Shown here one piece after another: positions 8,931 to 17,588 of a DNA stretch of 64,000 bases; the stretch's first letter is position 1; every line of letters starts with the position of its first letter. The stretch is taken from the NCBI RefSeq assembly GCF_001026695.1, contig NZ_LDNB01000013.1, positions 62,001-126,000 on the forward strand, given 5' to 3'. A model generated the notes under the pieces. That model saw only the letters and a list, made by a program, of their open reading frames with translations, searched no databases and had not been told where the DNA came from. The translations under genes and the position numbers were made by a program. This DNA is from Neobacillus vireti. GTDB lineage: Bacteria; Bacillota; Bacilli; Bacillales; Cytobacillaceae.

Positions 8931-8981
8931 GAGAGAACATTGGTATTGGGAGAAGAGAATAAAGCGCAGCATCTCATGAAG

Positions 8982-9016
8982 AAAAGCCGTAATCCATCAG
9001 GGGTTACGGCTTTTTT
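8982..9016 (+). terminator. Terminator of rsfA
   Basis: AAAAGCCGTAA and TTACGGCTTTTTT arms around an 11-base loop; the A/T flanks may serve lipL from the other side. Confidence 0.8.
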
Positions 9017-9047
9017 AGCTTATCAGAATTTATATCCATAAATTCAA

Positions 9048-9917
9048 CTACGCCTCTGTCTTCGTCCTATCGGACTCGCCAATCGACGAGTTTCCATTTA
9101 TCTGTTCATTCCGCTCGACAATCCTTTGGTAATAACCGGGAAATAACGCCAGCTCGAACGGATTCAATTGCCCTGCATATAAAAAATCGCTATTTTCCTT
9201 TAACTGGTTTAATAGCCGCAGCATCACATCAGCAATCGTGAAATCTGTCTCAAGCAATTCCGAAAGCGACGCCATAACCTCAGGGACAATTTCCGGGTAG
9301 ACGAATTTTGTTTGTTCGGCTTGTTTCGCCCGCTGATAAAATTGCTTCACAAGCTCGGCACGGTTTCTGCCGCTGCCATTGACACAGAGATAAATCTGGA
9401 CCGCGACCCCTTTTTTGAGGCGGCGCTGGGAAATGCCGGCGAATTTTTTTCCATTGATACTAAGGTCATAGCTCCCCGGGCAGTAGGAGCCGACGATTTC
9501 CCGGGCCTCAATCTCGAATGGAAAATCAGCAAACATCTTTTGAATCAGCAGCCACATCGCGTCATAGCCGCGATTGATATCAATCCCTTTTTCAGCCTCC
9601 GGAAAAATTAACGAGATATTTAGGACGCCTTCGTCCAGAACGACCGCTAGGCCGCCGGAATTCCGGACAATCACGTCGTACCCCTGCTGCTGTAAAAATT
9701 CAATCCCTGCCTGCAAAAACGGCAATTTTGTATCCTGAATGCCGAGGACAATCGTATTGTGATGGACCCATGTCCTTGCCGTCGCCGGTGCTTCGCCCGC
9801 CCCAACCGAGGCACAGATGGTATCATCGGTTCCGAACGATTGAATGGCTTGAAAGTGCATCCCGACCGCGGACTGGTCGATGATCCTCCACTCGGGCTGA
9901 TGCAGTAAGTCTTCCAT
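9048..9917 (-). CDS. lipL: Octanoyl-[GcvH]:protein N-octanoyltransferase
   Basis: Moves the octanoyl group from the GcvH protein to E2 subunits in lipoate assembly, a Bacillus-type amidotransfer. The 289-residue protein has the biotin/lipoate ligase fold. The Cys in [20 protein letters not shown] (about residue 150) is the expected nucleophile, followed by the conserved Lys. ATG start at 9917. In B. subtilis lipL (ywfL) lies in the same place between rsfA and pta. Confidence 0.93.
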   Translation of the reverse strand: MEDLLHQPEWRIIDQSAVGMHFQAIQSFGTDDTICASVGAGEAPATARTWVHHNTIVLGIQDTKLPFLQAGIEFLQQQGYDVIVRNSGGLAVVLDEGVLNISLIFPEAEKGIDINRGYDAMWLLIQKMFADFPFEIEAREIVGSYCPGSYDLSINGKKFAGISQRRLKKGVAVQIYLCVNGSGRNRAELVKQFYQRAKQAEQTKFVYPEIVPEVMASLSELLETDFTIADVMLRLLNQLKENSDFLYAGQLNPFELALFPGYYQRIVERNEQINGNSSIGESDRTKTEA

Positions 9918-10095
9918 GTTGTGTCTCCTCTTTATTAAAAAAATCCTCTTATTATTATATCAAAATGAGTATGAGTAGTGGAAATAATGAAATCTTTGTA
10001 TGATTTTGGACTTCTTACTCATTTTTTTCGATTGAGAGTAGGAGGTATTGGACTTTCTACCTCACTTTTTTGCTTAAAAGAAGGAGGTTTTTTGG

Positions 10096-10209
10096 TTTTG
10101 GCTATTTTTCAAGAGGTTTTGGCTATTTTTTCACCTGTTTTGGCTATTTTTCGAGGAGTATTGGCTATTTTTTTACCTGTTTTGGCTATTTTTCAACCTC
10201 TTTTGGCTA
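10096..10209. repeat. 21-bp tandem array, core TTTTGGCTA (locus A)
   Basis: Six copies of TTTTGGCTA start at 10096, 10117, 10138, 10159, 10180 and 10201, an exact 21-bp period. The 12-base spacers are T-rich and variable. Read in the direction of pta transcription the core is TAGCCAAAA and the array begins just beyond the pta terminator. An open frame (9978-10214, seven-residue VLAIF repeats) crosses it but has no good ribosome site. Locus C (36133-36204) has the same core and period. Confidence 0.92.
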
Positions 10210-10249
10210 ATTAGAAATTTTCTGTAAAAAAATCACCTTTTAATTATGT

Positions 10250-10282
10250 AAAAAGGAGCCAGTCCACATCCGGACCAGCTCC
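10250..10282 (-). terminator. Terminator of pta
   Basis: GGAGC..GTCC and GGAC..GCTCC arms (10255-10282), with TTTTT following on the minus strand. Confidence 0.8.
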
Positions 10283-10289
10283 AAACTCC

Positions 10290-11261
10290 TTACAAACCCT
10301 GCGCCGCCGTAATTAACGCCAGTTTGTACACATCTTCTTCGTTACAACCACGTGATAAATCATTTACTGGCGCATTTAAGCCCTGCAAAATCGGGCCAAC
10401 CGCTTCAAATCCACCCAAACGCTGGGCAATTTTATAACCAATGTTTCCTGCTTCAAGGCTAGGGAAGATAAACACGTTCGCATCCCCTTGCAGGACGGAA
10501 CCTGGCGCCTTACTTTTTGCCACAGATGGAACAAATGCTGCATCGAACTGAAACTCTCCGTCGACCACAAGCGTTGCATCGCGTCGCTTCGCCTCTTCAA
10601 CTGCTGCAACCACTCGTTCCGTTTCCTCCGATTTGGCTGAACCCTTCGTTGAAAAGCTCAACATCGCAATTCGTGGTTCGATATCAAACATCTCCGCCGT
10701 TTTTGCGCTTTCCACAGCGATTTCCGCTAAATCATTGCTGTCCGGGGCAATATTGATGGCGCAATCGGCAAACACATATTTTTCATCGTTGCGTACCATG
10801 ATGAACACACCGGAAGTTTTCTTAACGCCGGCCTTTGTTTTAATAATTTGCAGTGCCGGGCGCACCGTGTCCGCAGTTGAATGAGCCGCGCCGCTCACTA
10901 AACCATGCGCTTTATTTAAGTACACAAGCATCGTGCCGAAGTAGTTTTCATCGAGCAAGATCTTGCGCGCATCTTCCTCCGTTGCCTTCCCTTTGCGGCG
11001 CTCCACAAATGCTGCGACAAGCTCGTCCATGCCCGCATAGCTTGTCGGATCATAGATTTCCACCGAATCCAGTGTAACGCCAACCTCAGCAGCTTTTGCC
11101 TGTACCTGTTCAATGTTGCCAATCAAAATCGGCGTGATTAATTTTTCAGCAGCCAACCGCCCTGCTGCACGGACAACCCGCTCATCCAATCCTTCTGGAA
11201 AGACAATCTTCAACTCGCGTCCGGAAATTTTACCCTTTAAACCTTCAAATAAATCACTCAC
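10290..11261 (-). CDS. pta: Phosphate acetyltransferase
   Basis: Converts acetyl-CoA and phosphate to acetyl phosphate in overflow metabolism with acetate kinase. At 323 residues it is the short single-domain form typical of Bacillus. GAAHSTADTVRPALQIIKT and LSFSTKGSAKS are diagnostic. The start is GTG at 11261 behind AAGGAGGG. A cre site sits about 55 bases before the predicted start site, as for the CcpA-activated pta of B. subtilis. hemQ is divergent. Confidence 0.96.
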   Translation of the reverse strand: MSDLFEGLKGKISGRELKIVFPEGLDERVVRAAGRLAAEKLITPILIGNIEQVQAKAAEVGVTLDSVEIYDPTSYAGMDELVAAFVERRKGKATEEDARKILLDENYFGTMLVYLNKAHGLVSGAAHSTADTVRPALQIIKTKAGVKKTSGVFIMVRNDEKYVFADCAINIAPDSNDLAEIAVESAKTAEMFDIEPRIAMLSFSTKGSAKSEETERVVAAVEEAKRRDATLVVDGEFQFDAAFVPSVAKSKAPGSVLQGDANVFIFPSLEAGNIGYKIAQRLGGFEAVGPILQGLNAPVNDLSRGCNEEDVYKLALITAAQGL

Positions 11262-11292
11262 AATAAACCCTCCTTAAACAAACTCCATTATT

Positions 11293-11298
11293 AGCATA
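11293..11298 (-). promoter_or_regulatory. -10 element of pta
   Basis: On the minus strand TTGAAA, a 16-base spacer and TATGCT form a plausible sigma-A promoter, with the start site near 11286. Confidence 0.55.
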
Positions 11299-11333
11299 CT
11301 TTACCGTGGTAAAATTTCAAGCATAGTAGTCAC

Positions 11334-11347
11334 AGACAGCGTTTTCA
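11334..11347 (-). promoter_or_regulatory. cre (CcpA) site upstream of pta
   Basis: Minus-strand TGAAAACGCTGTCT matches TGWAANCGNTNWCA at 13 of 14 positions. It is centred about 55 bases upstream of the predicted start site, where CcpA activates pta in B. subtilis. Confidence 0.7.
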
Positions 11348-11505
11348 TTCAAAAATTTATTTTATAAAAAAATGGCAACTCCGTTTTACTATTACCCTTT
11401 TTTGATAAAAATAACCACTTACGGTGACCTAGAGGTTTATTCATTCGCCCTTTGGTCAAACTATGATATAGTTATAGGCAGAATTATTATTTAGGAGTGA
11501 TTATA

Positions 11506-12249
11506 ATGAGTGAAGCAGCACAAACGCTTGATGGCTGGTATTGCCTTCATGATTTCCGTACTGTTGATTGGACAACTTGGAAAATGCTTTCAAGTGATGA
11601 GCGCCAGGCAGCCATTCACGAGTTTTTAAGTCTCGTTGAAAAATGGAACACAACACAGGAACGCAAAGAAGGCAGCCATGCTTTATATACAATTGTTGGC
11701 CAAAAGGCTGATTTTATGATGATGATCCTTCGTCCAACGATGGAAGAGTTGAATGAAATTGAAACCGAATTCAACAAAACAAAATTAGCGGAATTCACGA
11801 TTCCGGCACATTCCTATGTTTCAGTCGTTGAGCTAAGCAACTACCTGCCTGCAGGTGAGGATCCATACCAAAATCCGCAAATCTTAGCTCGCCTGTATCC
11901 AACGTTGCCAAAAACAAAGCATGTTTGTTTCTATCCAATGGACAAACGCCGCCAAGGCGATGACAACTGGTACATGCTGCCAATGGAAGATCGCCGCAGC
12001 ATGATGCGCAGCCACGGGATGATTGGCCGTACATATGCTGGAAAAGTAAAGCAAATCATCACCGGCTCCGTCGGTTTTGACGATTACGAATGGGGCGTGA
12101 CCTTGTTTGCCGAGGATGTCCTCCAATTTAAAAAGCTTGTCTATGAAATGCGTTTTGATGAAGTAAGTGCCCGTTTCGGTGAATTTGGTGCATTCTTTGT
12201 CGGCAATATTTTAGAGGAAGAACGTGTGGCAACATTCCTTCACGTGTAA
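11506..12249 (+). CDS. hemQ: Coproheme decarboxylase HemQ
   Basis: Oxidatively decarboxylates coproheme III to heme b, the last step of the Gram-positive heme pathway. The chlorite-dismutase-like sequence ([39 protein letters not shown]) is characteristic and includes the proximal-His region. I place the start at ATG 11506 behind AGGAGTG; an upstream GTG at 11497 overlaps the ribosome site. Length 247 residues. It corresponds to ywfI beside pta. Confidence 0.95.
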   Translation: MSEAAQTLDGWYCLHDFRTVDWTTWKMLSSDERQAAIHEFLSLVEKWNTTQERKEGSHALYTIVGQKADFMMMILRPTMEELNEIETEFNKTKLAEFTIPAHSYVSVVELSNYLPAGEDPYQNPQILARLYPTLPKTKHVCFYPMDKRRQGDDNWYMLPMEDRRSMMRSHGMIGRTYAGKVKQIITGSVGFDDYEWGVTLFAEDVLQFKKLVYEMRFDEVSARFGEFGAFFVGNILEEERVATFLHV

Positions 12250-12262
12250 GAAGCGTCACATA

Positions 12263-12298
12263 TAAAAAGTTCTCAGCAGATGCTGGGAGCTTTTTTTT
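12263..12298 (+). terminator. Terminator of hemQ
   Basis: AGTTCTCAGCA and TGCTGGGAGCT arms followed by eight Ts. Confidence 0.88.
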
Positions 12299-12494
12299 CA
12301 TCTCGCCGTTTATCCTCGGAGTCATATATTCGGACTTTCCTTCATACAAATAAAACAGCGAGTCTTAATGATTGCCCCCCAACTAAAGAGAAGGGATTTT
12401 TATTCTTTCCTGCAGTCACATTTTGGAGTAAGGGGAGTATCAATAGAATGTTGGGCCATTCGTTTATGTTTATTCATATTAGGAGGGAAAAAAG

Positions 12495-13001
12495 ATGAGC
12501 CAATATTACAATCAACAAGGTTTTCAGCCCTATACCGGCGCTGCCGGACAGCAGGGCGCACAGCCGATTGCAGGCGGGGGGCAGGGGTTTATGCCCACAC
12601 AACAGCAGGGATTTCAGCAATTTCCACCAGCGGCATCTGGGGGGTTCCCGCCACCAGCTGCAGGTGCCGGGGCGTTCCCGTCTCCACCAGCTGGAGGGGC
12701 CCAAGTGCCAGGGATGCTACCAATTGAGCAGTCATACATCGAAAACATTTTACGTTTAAACAAAGGAAAACTCGTCCACGTCTTTGCAACTTTTGAAGGG
12801 AACACCCAATGGAATGCGAAGGAATTTACCGGGATTATTGAAGCGGCAGGAAGGGATCATGTCATCTTAAGTGATCCACAGAAAGGAACACGTTACCTCA
12901 TCCCAATGGTCGCCGTGGACTACATTACATTTGCGGAAGAAATCGAGTATGAATATCCATTCGGTGCCGGCCCGACCTTAAGCACGTTCCCGCCAAGGTA
13001 A
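12495..13001 (+). CDS. gerQ: Spore coat protein GerQ
   Basis: An inner-coat protein that localises the cortex hydrolase CwlJ; in B. subtilis it is cross-linked by transglutaminase. The N-terminal 75 residues are a Gln/Gly/Pro/Ala-rich low-complexity tail; the conserved domain follows (IEQSYIENILRLNKGKLVHV ... YEYPFGAG). AGGAGGGAAA precedes the ATG. The first lysine is residue 90, so the N-terminal lysines used for cross-linking in B. subtilis are absent. It should be expressed in the mother cell. Confidence 0.93.
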   Translation: MSQYYNQQGFQPYTGAAGQQGAQPIAGGGQGFMPTQQQGFQQFPPAASGGFPPPAAGAGAFPSPPAGGAQVPGMLPIEQSYIENILRLNKGKLVHVFATFEGNTQWNAKEFTGIIEAAGRDHVILSDPQKGTRYLIPMVAVDYITFAEEIEYEYPFGAGPTLSTFPPR

Positions 13002-13013
13002 GTGAAACTGCAA

Positions 13014-13048
13014 AAACACCAATTGTCCGCCAATTGGTGTTTCTTTTT
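13014..13048. terminator. Terminator between gerQ and ywdK
   Basis: ACACCAATTG and CAATTGGTGT around a five-base loop, then a T-rich run; probably serves both converging genes. Confidence 0.82.
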
Positions 13049-13056
13049 GAAAAAGT

Positions 13057-13428
13057 TTAAAAATTCTTCACTGCGCCAACAATCATCAGAATCCATGCAG
13101 CTAAGAAACAAACGCCGCCAATCGGCGTGATTGCACCCAAAACGCCTACCTTTGTCAAGCTCAATAGGTACAAGCTGCCGCTGAACAAAATAATCCCTGC
13201 AAGCATCAACCAGCCGGACCAGCTGAATAACGAACTAGCCCCCGCCTTCCCAAGGAGAATCCCAATGATTAAAATCCCTGTCGCATGGAACATTTGATAG
13301 GTAACACCGGTTTTCCAAATCTCTAAATAGTGGGCATCAAGCCGATCCTTTAGGCCATGCGCCCCGAAGGCCCCGAGTGCCACTGCTAAAAAGGCATTGA
13401 TCGCACCCACAATAATAAACACTTTCAT
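13057..13428 (-). CDS. ywdK: DUF423 family membrane protein
   Basis: A 123-residue inner-membrane protein with four predicted helices and the DUF423 signature (GAINAFLAVALGAFGAHGLKD, TGVTYQMFHATGIL). Function unknown. It is the ywdK orthologue by position (gerQ-ywdK-ywdI) and follows ywdI by 16 bases, so they are probably cotranscribed. Confidence 0.9.
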   Translation of the reverse strand: MKVFIIVGAINAFLAVALGAFGAHGLKDRLDAHYLEIWKTGVTYQMFHATGILIIGILLGKAGASSLFSWSGWLMLAGIILFSGSLYLLSLTKVGVLGAITPIGGVCFLAAWILMIVGAVKNF

Positions 13429-13444
13429 TTAATTTTCCTCCATT

Positions 13445-13780
13445 TTAAAAGTCAAACAATGAATCGCCGTTTGCTTCGTCATCCATTTCTAATTTTTTCG
13501 CCTGCGGCATTGCTGCCGGCTGTTGGAAAACTTGTTGATTCAGGATAGGCTGTTGGAATATTTGTTGATTCATCGCAGGCTGCCCAATAACCGGAGCCGG
13601 TTGAATCACTGGCACTTCCATTTTCGCTGCCGCTTTTTCGTCTAAAATCAATTCGCATAATATTTTAATAGAGTACACTTTTTCCCGCAAGCTTTCTTGC
13701 TTAGCGCTGCTTTTCGCCAGCTTCAATTCCTCTTCTATTTTTGCTAATAATGTTTGGACAGGTATATTCACTTTGAACAT
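13445..13780 (-). CDS. ywdI: YwdI family protein
   Basis: A 111-residue soluble protein of the YwdI (DUF5327) family. The N-terminal helical part (residues 1-55) is conserved; the middle is a Gln/Pro-rich repeat (NQQIFQQPILNQQVFQQP), and the C-terminus is acidic (DDEANGDSLFDF). Function unknown. It is the last backbone gene before the accessory island. Confidence 0.82.
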   Translation of the reverse strand: MFKVNIPVQTLLAKIEEELKLAKSSAKQESLREKVYSIKILCELILDEKAAAKMEVPVIQPAPVIGQPAMNQQIFQQPILNQQVFQQPAAMPQAKKLEMDDEANGDSLFDF

Positions 13781-13816
13781 TTCCCTTCTGTTTCACTTCT
13801 TTCGACAAATTCTCTC

Positions 13817-13832
13817 TGTTTCACGTGAAACA
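13817..13832. promoter_or_regulatory. parS site (ParB/Spo0J binding)
   Basis: TGTTTCACGTGAAACA is a perfect 16-bp palindrome identical to the core parS consensus. It lies between ywdI and the molybdenum regulator gene. In Bacillus such sites cluster around the replication origin, which fits the origin-proximal position of the ywd-ywh region in B. subtilis. Confidence 0.9.
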
Positions 13833-13850
13833 AGTCATAATTTGTCAGAA

Positions 13851-14786
13851 TTAATAAGTCTCATAAATAACTGAACCTGTTTGCGATTGATCATAATCAC
13901 CCAGAGAACTGATTTCTGTTTGAAACAATGAAGAAGATAAAATTTCCTTTACAATCCGGATGAGCGCTTCATTTTCTGGTGTTTTCAACATAACGAGGTC
14001 GTACCGTTCTTTAATTAACGGGACAAAGTCAACTCCCACCATTTTCGCTGCTTTTTCAATTCCTACGCCGACATCGGCCTTTCCGGTCGCAACAGCCGAA
14101 GCGACGCTTATATGATTCGTCTCCTCGTGTTCATAACCAGTAATCGCCTTCGAAGATATTTGATGAATTCTGAGCTGTTCATCAAGCAGAATTCTTGCTC
14201 CCGACCCTTTTTCACGATTAATCATCGTGATCTGTGGTTGATTTAAATCCGACCACGAAGTGAGATTGAGCGGGTTTCCTTTTTTAACATACAACCCTGC
14301 TTTTCTGGAAACGAGATTGATTAGGATGTACGGATATCCTGTTAAAATTCTTTTTACATATGGAAGATTATATTCCCCAGTATCACCATCAAACATATGT
14401 AAACTCACGATATCACAGTCACCATTGTATAAAGAGATGAGACTGTTTAAGCTGCCGGCGTAAGACCTGAGTGACTTATATGGAGAAGATTTCTCGATCT
14501 GTTTTCCGAGGATATCAAGGACGATATCCTGTCCGCTAATAACGACGTTGTGGGATTCCCTTATTTCTCTCCTCTGTGGTTCAGCAGCCGGAACGGCAGA
14601 TGCGGGCATTTGGGCAGACTTCTGATTTTTAATATACTGGTCTAAATCGGCTGCATCCATCCGCATTTGTCTTCCGACACGGAATACGGGCAGCTCCCCT
14701 TTTTTTATTAAATCATATATGGTAAGCTTCGAAACTTTTAACAGCTGCGAAACCTCTTCAATCGTATAGGAAATCTCCTTTGACAT
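13851..14786 (-). CDS. yvgK: Putative molybdate-responsive regulator (HTH + substrate-binding domain)
   Basis: An excisionase/MerR-like helix-turn-helix (residues 1-55: YTIEEVSQLLKVSKLTIYDLIKKG) is followed by a periplasmic-binding-protein-like domain (about 90-310) of the type also found at the C-terminus of the long MoeA at 19461. It resembles B. subtilis YvgK, whose gene neighbours yvgL-yvgM. Inferred role: senses molybdate or cofactor and controls divergent modAB through the palindrome at 14874-14899. I choose ATG 14786 (good spacing to GGAGG) over ATG 14792. Confidence 0.8.
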   Translation of the reverse strand: MSKEISYTIEEVSQLLKVSKLTIYDLIKKGELPVFRVGRQMRMDAADLDQYIKNQKSAQMPASAVPAAEPQRREIRESHNVVISGQDIVLDILGKQIEKSSPYKSLRSYAGSLNSLISLYNGDCDIVSLHMFDGDTGEYNLPYVKRILTGYPYILINLVSRKAGLYVKKGNPLNLTSWSDLNQPQITMINREKGSGARILLDEQLRIHQISSKAITGYEHEETNHISVASAVATGKADVGVGIEKAAKMVGVDFVPLIKERYDLVMLKTPENEALIRIVKEILSSSLFQTEISSLGDYDQSQTGSVIYETY

Positions 14787-14873
14787 GTTCATTCCCTCCT
14801 CATTCTATTGTATCTCATTACTTTTTAAAAAGCATTTTGCAAAAAATTTGTGATTTTTTTCATAGTATTACTA

Positions 14874-14899
14874 ATATAACTAGTTATAATTAGTTATAT
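14874..14899. promoter_or_regulatory. Palindromic operator over the modA promoter
   Basis: ATATAACTA and TAGTTATAT arms with an eight-base spacer; only one symmetric pair of positions mismatches. A TATAAT -10 candidate (14885-14890) lies inside, so a bound protein would block RNA polymerase. It is the only strong palindrome between the divergent regulator and modA. Confidence 0.65.
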
Positions 14900-14923
14900 C
14901 TAAATATAAGGAGAGAGATAAAT

Positions 14924-15730
14924 TTGAAAAAAAGTTATCTATTATTTTTATCGGTAATGATGTTTATACTTGTCATTACTGGCTGCTCCACTAATGATCA
15001 AAGCAAACAGCCGGCTGAGAAAAATCAAACAGCACCAGATAAGAAAGTCGAATTAACCATTTCAGCAGCCGCAAGTTTACAAGATGCCTTAACCGAAATT
15101 ACCGCAAATTTTAATAAAGAGCATGGTAATGTGAAAATCAACTACAATTATGGCGCTTCCGGAGCGTTGCAACAGCAAATTTCACAAGGAGCACCGGTTG
15201 ACCTGTTCTTCTCGGCAGCGGAAGATAAATTCCAGCAATTAGTGTCAGAGGATCTAATTGAGAAGAAAAATGGCATTGATCTTGTCGGAAATGAATTGGT
15301 GCTAGTTGTTCCCAAAGACTCCGCAAAAGGAATTAAAACGTTTGGAGACCTGCCAAAAGCAGATAAGATTTCAATCGGTACTCCTGAATCGGTACCAGCC
15401 GGTAAATATGGGAAAGAGGTATTAGGAAACTTAAATGTCTGGAGCACTGTTGAAGGAAAAGTCGTCTATGCCAAGGATGTACGCCAAGTGCTTACATATG
15501 TGGAAACAGGGAATGTCGATGCTGGAATGGTGTATAAAACAGATGCGTTGACATCAGATAAAGTAGAAATTGCCGCAACGGCTGATGAAAAGACCCATAC
15601 GCCTATCATCTATCCTGTAGGAGTCATCAAGGCAAGTAGCCATCAAAAAGAAGCTATGCTATTCTATGATTATCTACAAACGAAAGCAGCAATGGACGTT
15701 TTTGAAAAATACGGATTTAAAGGACTGTAA
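14924..15730 (+). CDS. modA: Molybdate ABC transporter substrate-binding lipoprotein
   Basis: Captures molybdate outside the cell. The lipobox is VITGC, with Cys at residue 21. The mature protein has the ModA family pattern: ISAAASLQDALTEIT, YNYGASGALQQQI, GAPVDLFFSA and SVPAGKYGKE. The start is TTG at 14924 behind AAGGAGAG. modB follows after nine bases. 268 residues, normal for the family. Confidence 0.94.
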   Translation: MKKSYLLFLSVMMFILVITGCSTNDQSKQPAEKNQTAPDKKVELTISAAASLQDALTEITANFNKEHGNVKINYNYGASGALQQQISQGAPVDLFFSAAEDKFQQLVSEDLIEKKNGIDLVGNELVLVVPKDSAKGIKTFGDLPKADKISIGTPESVPAGKYGKEVLGNLNVWSTVEGKVVYAKDVRQVLTYVETGNVDAGMVYKTDALTSDKVEIAATADEKTHTPIIYPVGVIKASSHQKEAMLFYDYLQTKAAMDVFEKYGFKGL

Positions 15731-15739
15731 AAATCTAAC

Positions 15740-16402
15740 ATGATAGACCACTTTTGGGATCCTGTAAAACTCTCGCTAGAGATCGCAGTTGTTTCAGGAT
15801 GTATCGTTTTGGTTATGGGGTTATTGTTAGGAAAATGGATGGCGAAGGCAAGGTTCAAAGGGAAAGCCGTTATCGAAACAGTTTTCCTGTTACCATTAGT
15901 GTTACCGCCAACCGTTGTCGGTTTCCTGTTACTTGTGATTTTTGGAAAAAAGAGTCCCATTGGCCAATTCATCGAATCGATCTTTCAGCAGCCGATTATT
16001 TTTACTTGGTGGGCAGCCGTTCTTGCGGCTGTAGTTGTCGCTTTTCCACTCATGTATCAATCAGCTAAGACCGGATTTGAAGAGGTCGATGGTGACGTTG
16101 AGGATGCAGCGCGGGTAGATGGGGCGAATAAATTCCAGCTCTTCCTCTTTGTTTCCGTCCCGCTCGCCTTGAAATCGATTATCTCAGGGGGAATCTTAAG
16201 TTTTGCCCGCGCGTTAGGTGAATTTGGCGCGACGCTCATGTTCGCCGGAAATATCCCCGGGAAAACGCAAACCACCCCTACCGCTATCTATGTCGCCATT
16301 GACTCGGGCAACATGCAGATGGCTTGGCTTTGGGTTTTGTGCATGGTTGGCATCTCCTTTCTGATGCTCGTCTGCGTTCAACTTTCGAGGGGAAAAAGTT
16401 AA
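15740..16402 (+). CDS. modB: Molybdate ABC transporter permease
   Basis: A 220-residue permease with about five membrane helices. The EAA coupling loop is clear (DAARVDGANKFQLF ... ARALGEFGATLMFAG). It is cotranscribed with modA. No ATPase gene (modC) follows; a terminator comes next, then the converging moeB. B. subtilis yvgL-yvgM, as I recall, also lacks an adjacent modC, so an ATPase encoded elsewhere must serve it. Confidence 0.93.
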   Translation: MIDHFWDPVKLSLEIAVVSGCIVLVMGLLLGKWMAKARFKGKAVIETVFLLPLVLPPTVVGFLLLVIFGKKSPIGQFIESIFQQPIIFTWWAAVLAAVVVAFPLMYQSAKTGFEEVDGDVEDAARVDGANKFQLFLFVSVPLALKSIISGGILSFARALGEFGATLMFAGNIPGKTQTTPTAIYVAIDSGNMQMAWLWVLCMVGISFLMLVCVQLSRGKS

Positions 16403-16412
16403 ATGGCATAGG

Positions 16413-16449
16413 AAAACCCGTACCAATGTTGGTACGGGCTTTTCATTTT
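16413..16449. terminator. Bidirectional terminator between modB and moeB
   Basis: CCCGTACCAA (16417-16426) pairs perfectly with TTGGTACGGG (16429-16438), with A-rich and T-rich flanks. Confidence 0.88.
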
Positions 16450-17469
16450 TCATCCCAAAATCCGTTGATAAAGCGACTTGGCGTGTGTTAAATCCTTTGT
16501 TCCATGGATGAGGGCACGGCCATCTTGAAAAATTACGATCCGCTCGGTGCCGATTTCAACAGACAATAGGTACGGATTTCCCTTCACAGTGTATCCAAGC
16601 CCGCTCAGCTGACCGGAAAGCTGCTCGAGTGAAATCTCCCCGGCAGCGGACGGGCGAATTTGCACGGTATCGCGGCCGCATAAGACGGTTGTTTTGGTCA
16701 TATTCTCATGGTCTAAATAAGGATATGTCCGCTCCTCACCACATGACAAACAGCCGGCAAACTTCGCCTTCGACATTTTCATACTTGTGTATTGATTCCG
16801 CCATAAATCAAAGCTGACAAACGAAGTCCGGACCGCATCCCAGTCCTCGACTAACATTTTCATTGCCTCCGCTGTTTGATGGGCAATGACCATTTGCACC
16901 GCCGGAGAAATAATTCCACCCGTATCACAGGTCATCCCCTGCAGTGGAATCGTCCGCAGCAAGCAATTTAAGCAAGGCGTTTTCCCGGGTATGATCGAAA
17001 AACTCATTCCGAAGCTGCCGACACAAGCCCCGTAAATCCATGGAATATTGTATTTTTGCGAAATATCGTTCATCATCATCCGCGTTTCAAAGTTATCGGT
17101 GGCATCAAGCATCAAGTCAACATCACCGACAAGTTCTTCCAGCAATTCGGGTATAGCATCACCGATAATCGCCTGGATTTCGACATCGCCGTTAATCGCT
17201 CGCAAGCGTTTTTCCGCTGCCGCTGCTTTTGGCAGCTTTTCAGCGACATCCTCTTCGGTATAAAGCTGCTGGCGCTGGAGATTGCTCGCTTCAACATAAT
17301 CGCGGTCAATAATGGTAAGTTTGCCAACTCCGGCGCGGGCGAGGATTTCGGAGCTCCCTGAGCCCAAGGCACCAGCGCCAATAATGAGAACATGTTTCTT
17401 GCTTATTTTTGCTTGTCCCTCTTTCCCAATCCCCGGGAAAAGGACTTGCCGTGAATATCGGTCGTTCAT
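16450..17469 (-). CDS. moeB: Molybdopterin-synthase adenylyltransferase (MoeB/ThiF family)
   Basis: Adenylates the C-terminal Gly-Gly of MoaD so that it can receive sulfur. The N-terminal E1-like domain has IIGAGALGS (nucleotide binding), RDYVEASNLQRQQLY, and DATDNFETR. Two CxxC pairs (CLNC and CLSC) should hold zinc. At 339 residues it has about 90 residues beyond a minimal MoeB; no rhodanese active site is evident there. moaD lies upstream across the 52-bp array. Confidence 0.88.
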   Translation of the reverse strand: MNDRYSRQVLFPGIGKEGQAKISKKHVLIIGAGALGSGSSEILARAGVGKLTIIDRDYVEASNLQRQQLYTEEDVAEKLPKAAAAEKRLRAINGDVEIQAIIGDAIPELLEELVGDVDLMLDATDNFETRMMMNDISQKYNIPWIYGACVGSFGMSFSIIPGKTPCLNCLLRTIPLQGMTCDTGGIISPAVQMVIAHQTAEAMKMLVEDWDAVRTSFVSFDLWRNQYTSMKMSKAKFAGCLSCGEERTYPYLDHENMTKTTVLCGRDTVQIRPSAAGEISLEQLSGQLSGLGYTVKGNPYLLSVEIGTERIVIFQDGRALIHGTKDLTHAKSLYQRILG

Positions 17470-17588
17470 ACTTTTTCCCCTTTTCTAACAGAAAACCCGC
17501 CAATTGGCGAGCTTTCAGGGTATGAATTTATCGTTATTAGTTGGATTCCAATGGTCGAGATGCGTGTTGATTAATTTGAATCGTTATT

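Noticed and set aside
9978..10214. 78-codon ORF over locus A as a real gene
   Set aside because: No convincing ribosome site; the repeat content explains the open frame. Kept only as an observation.
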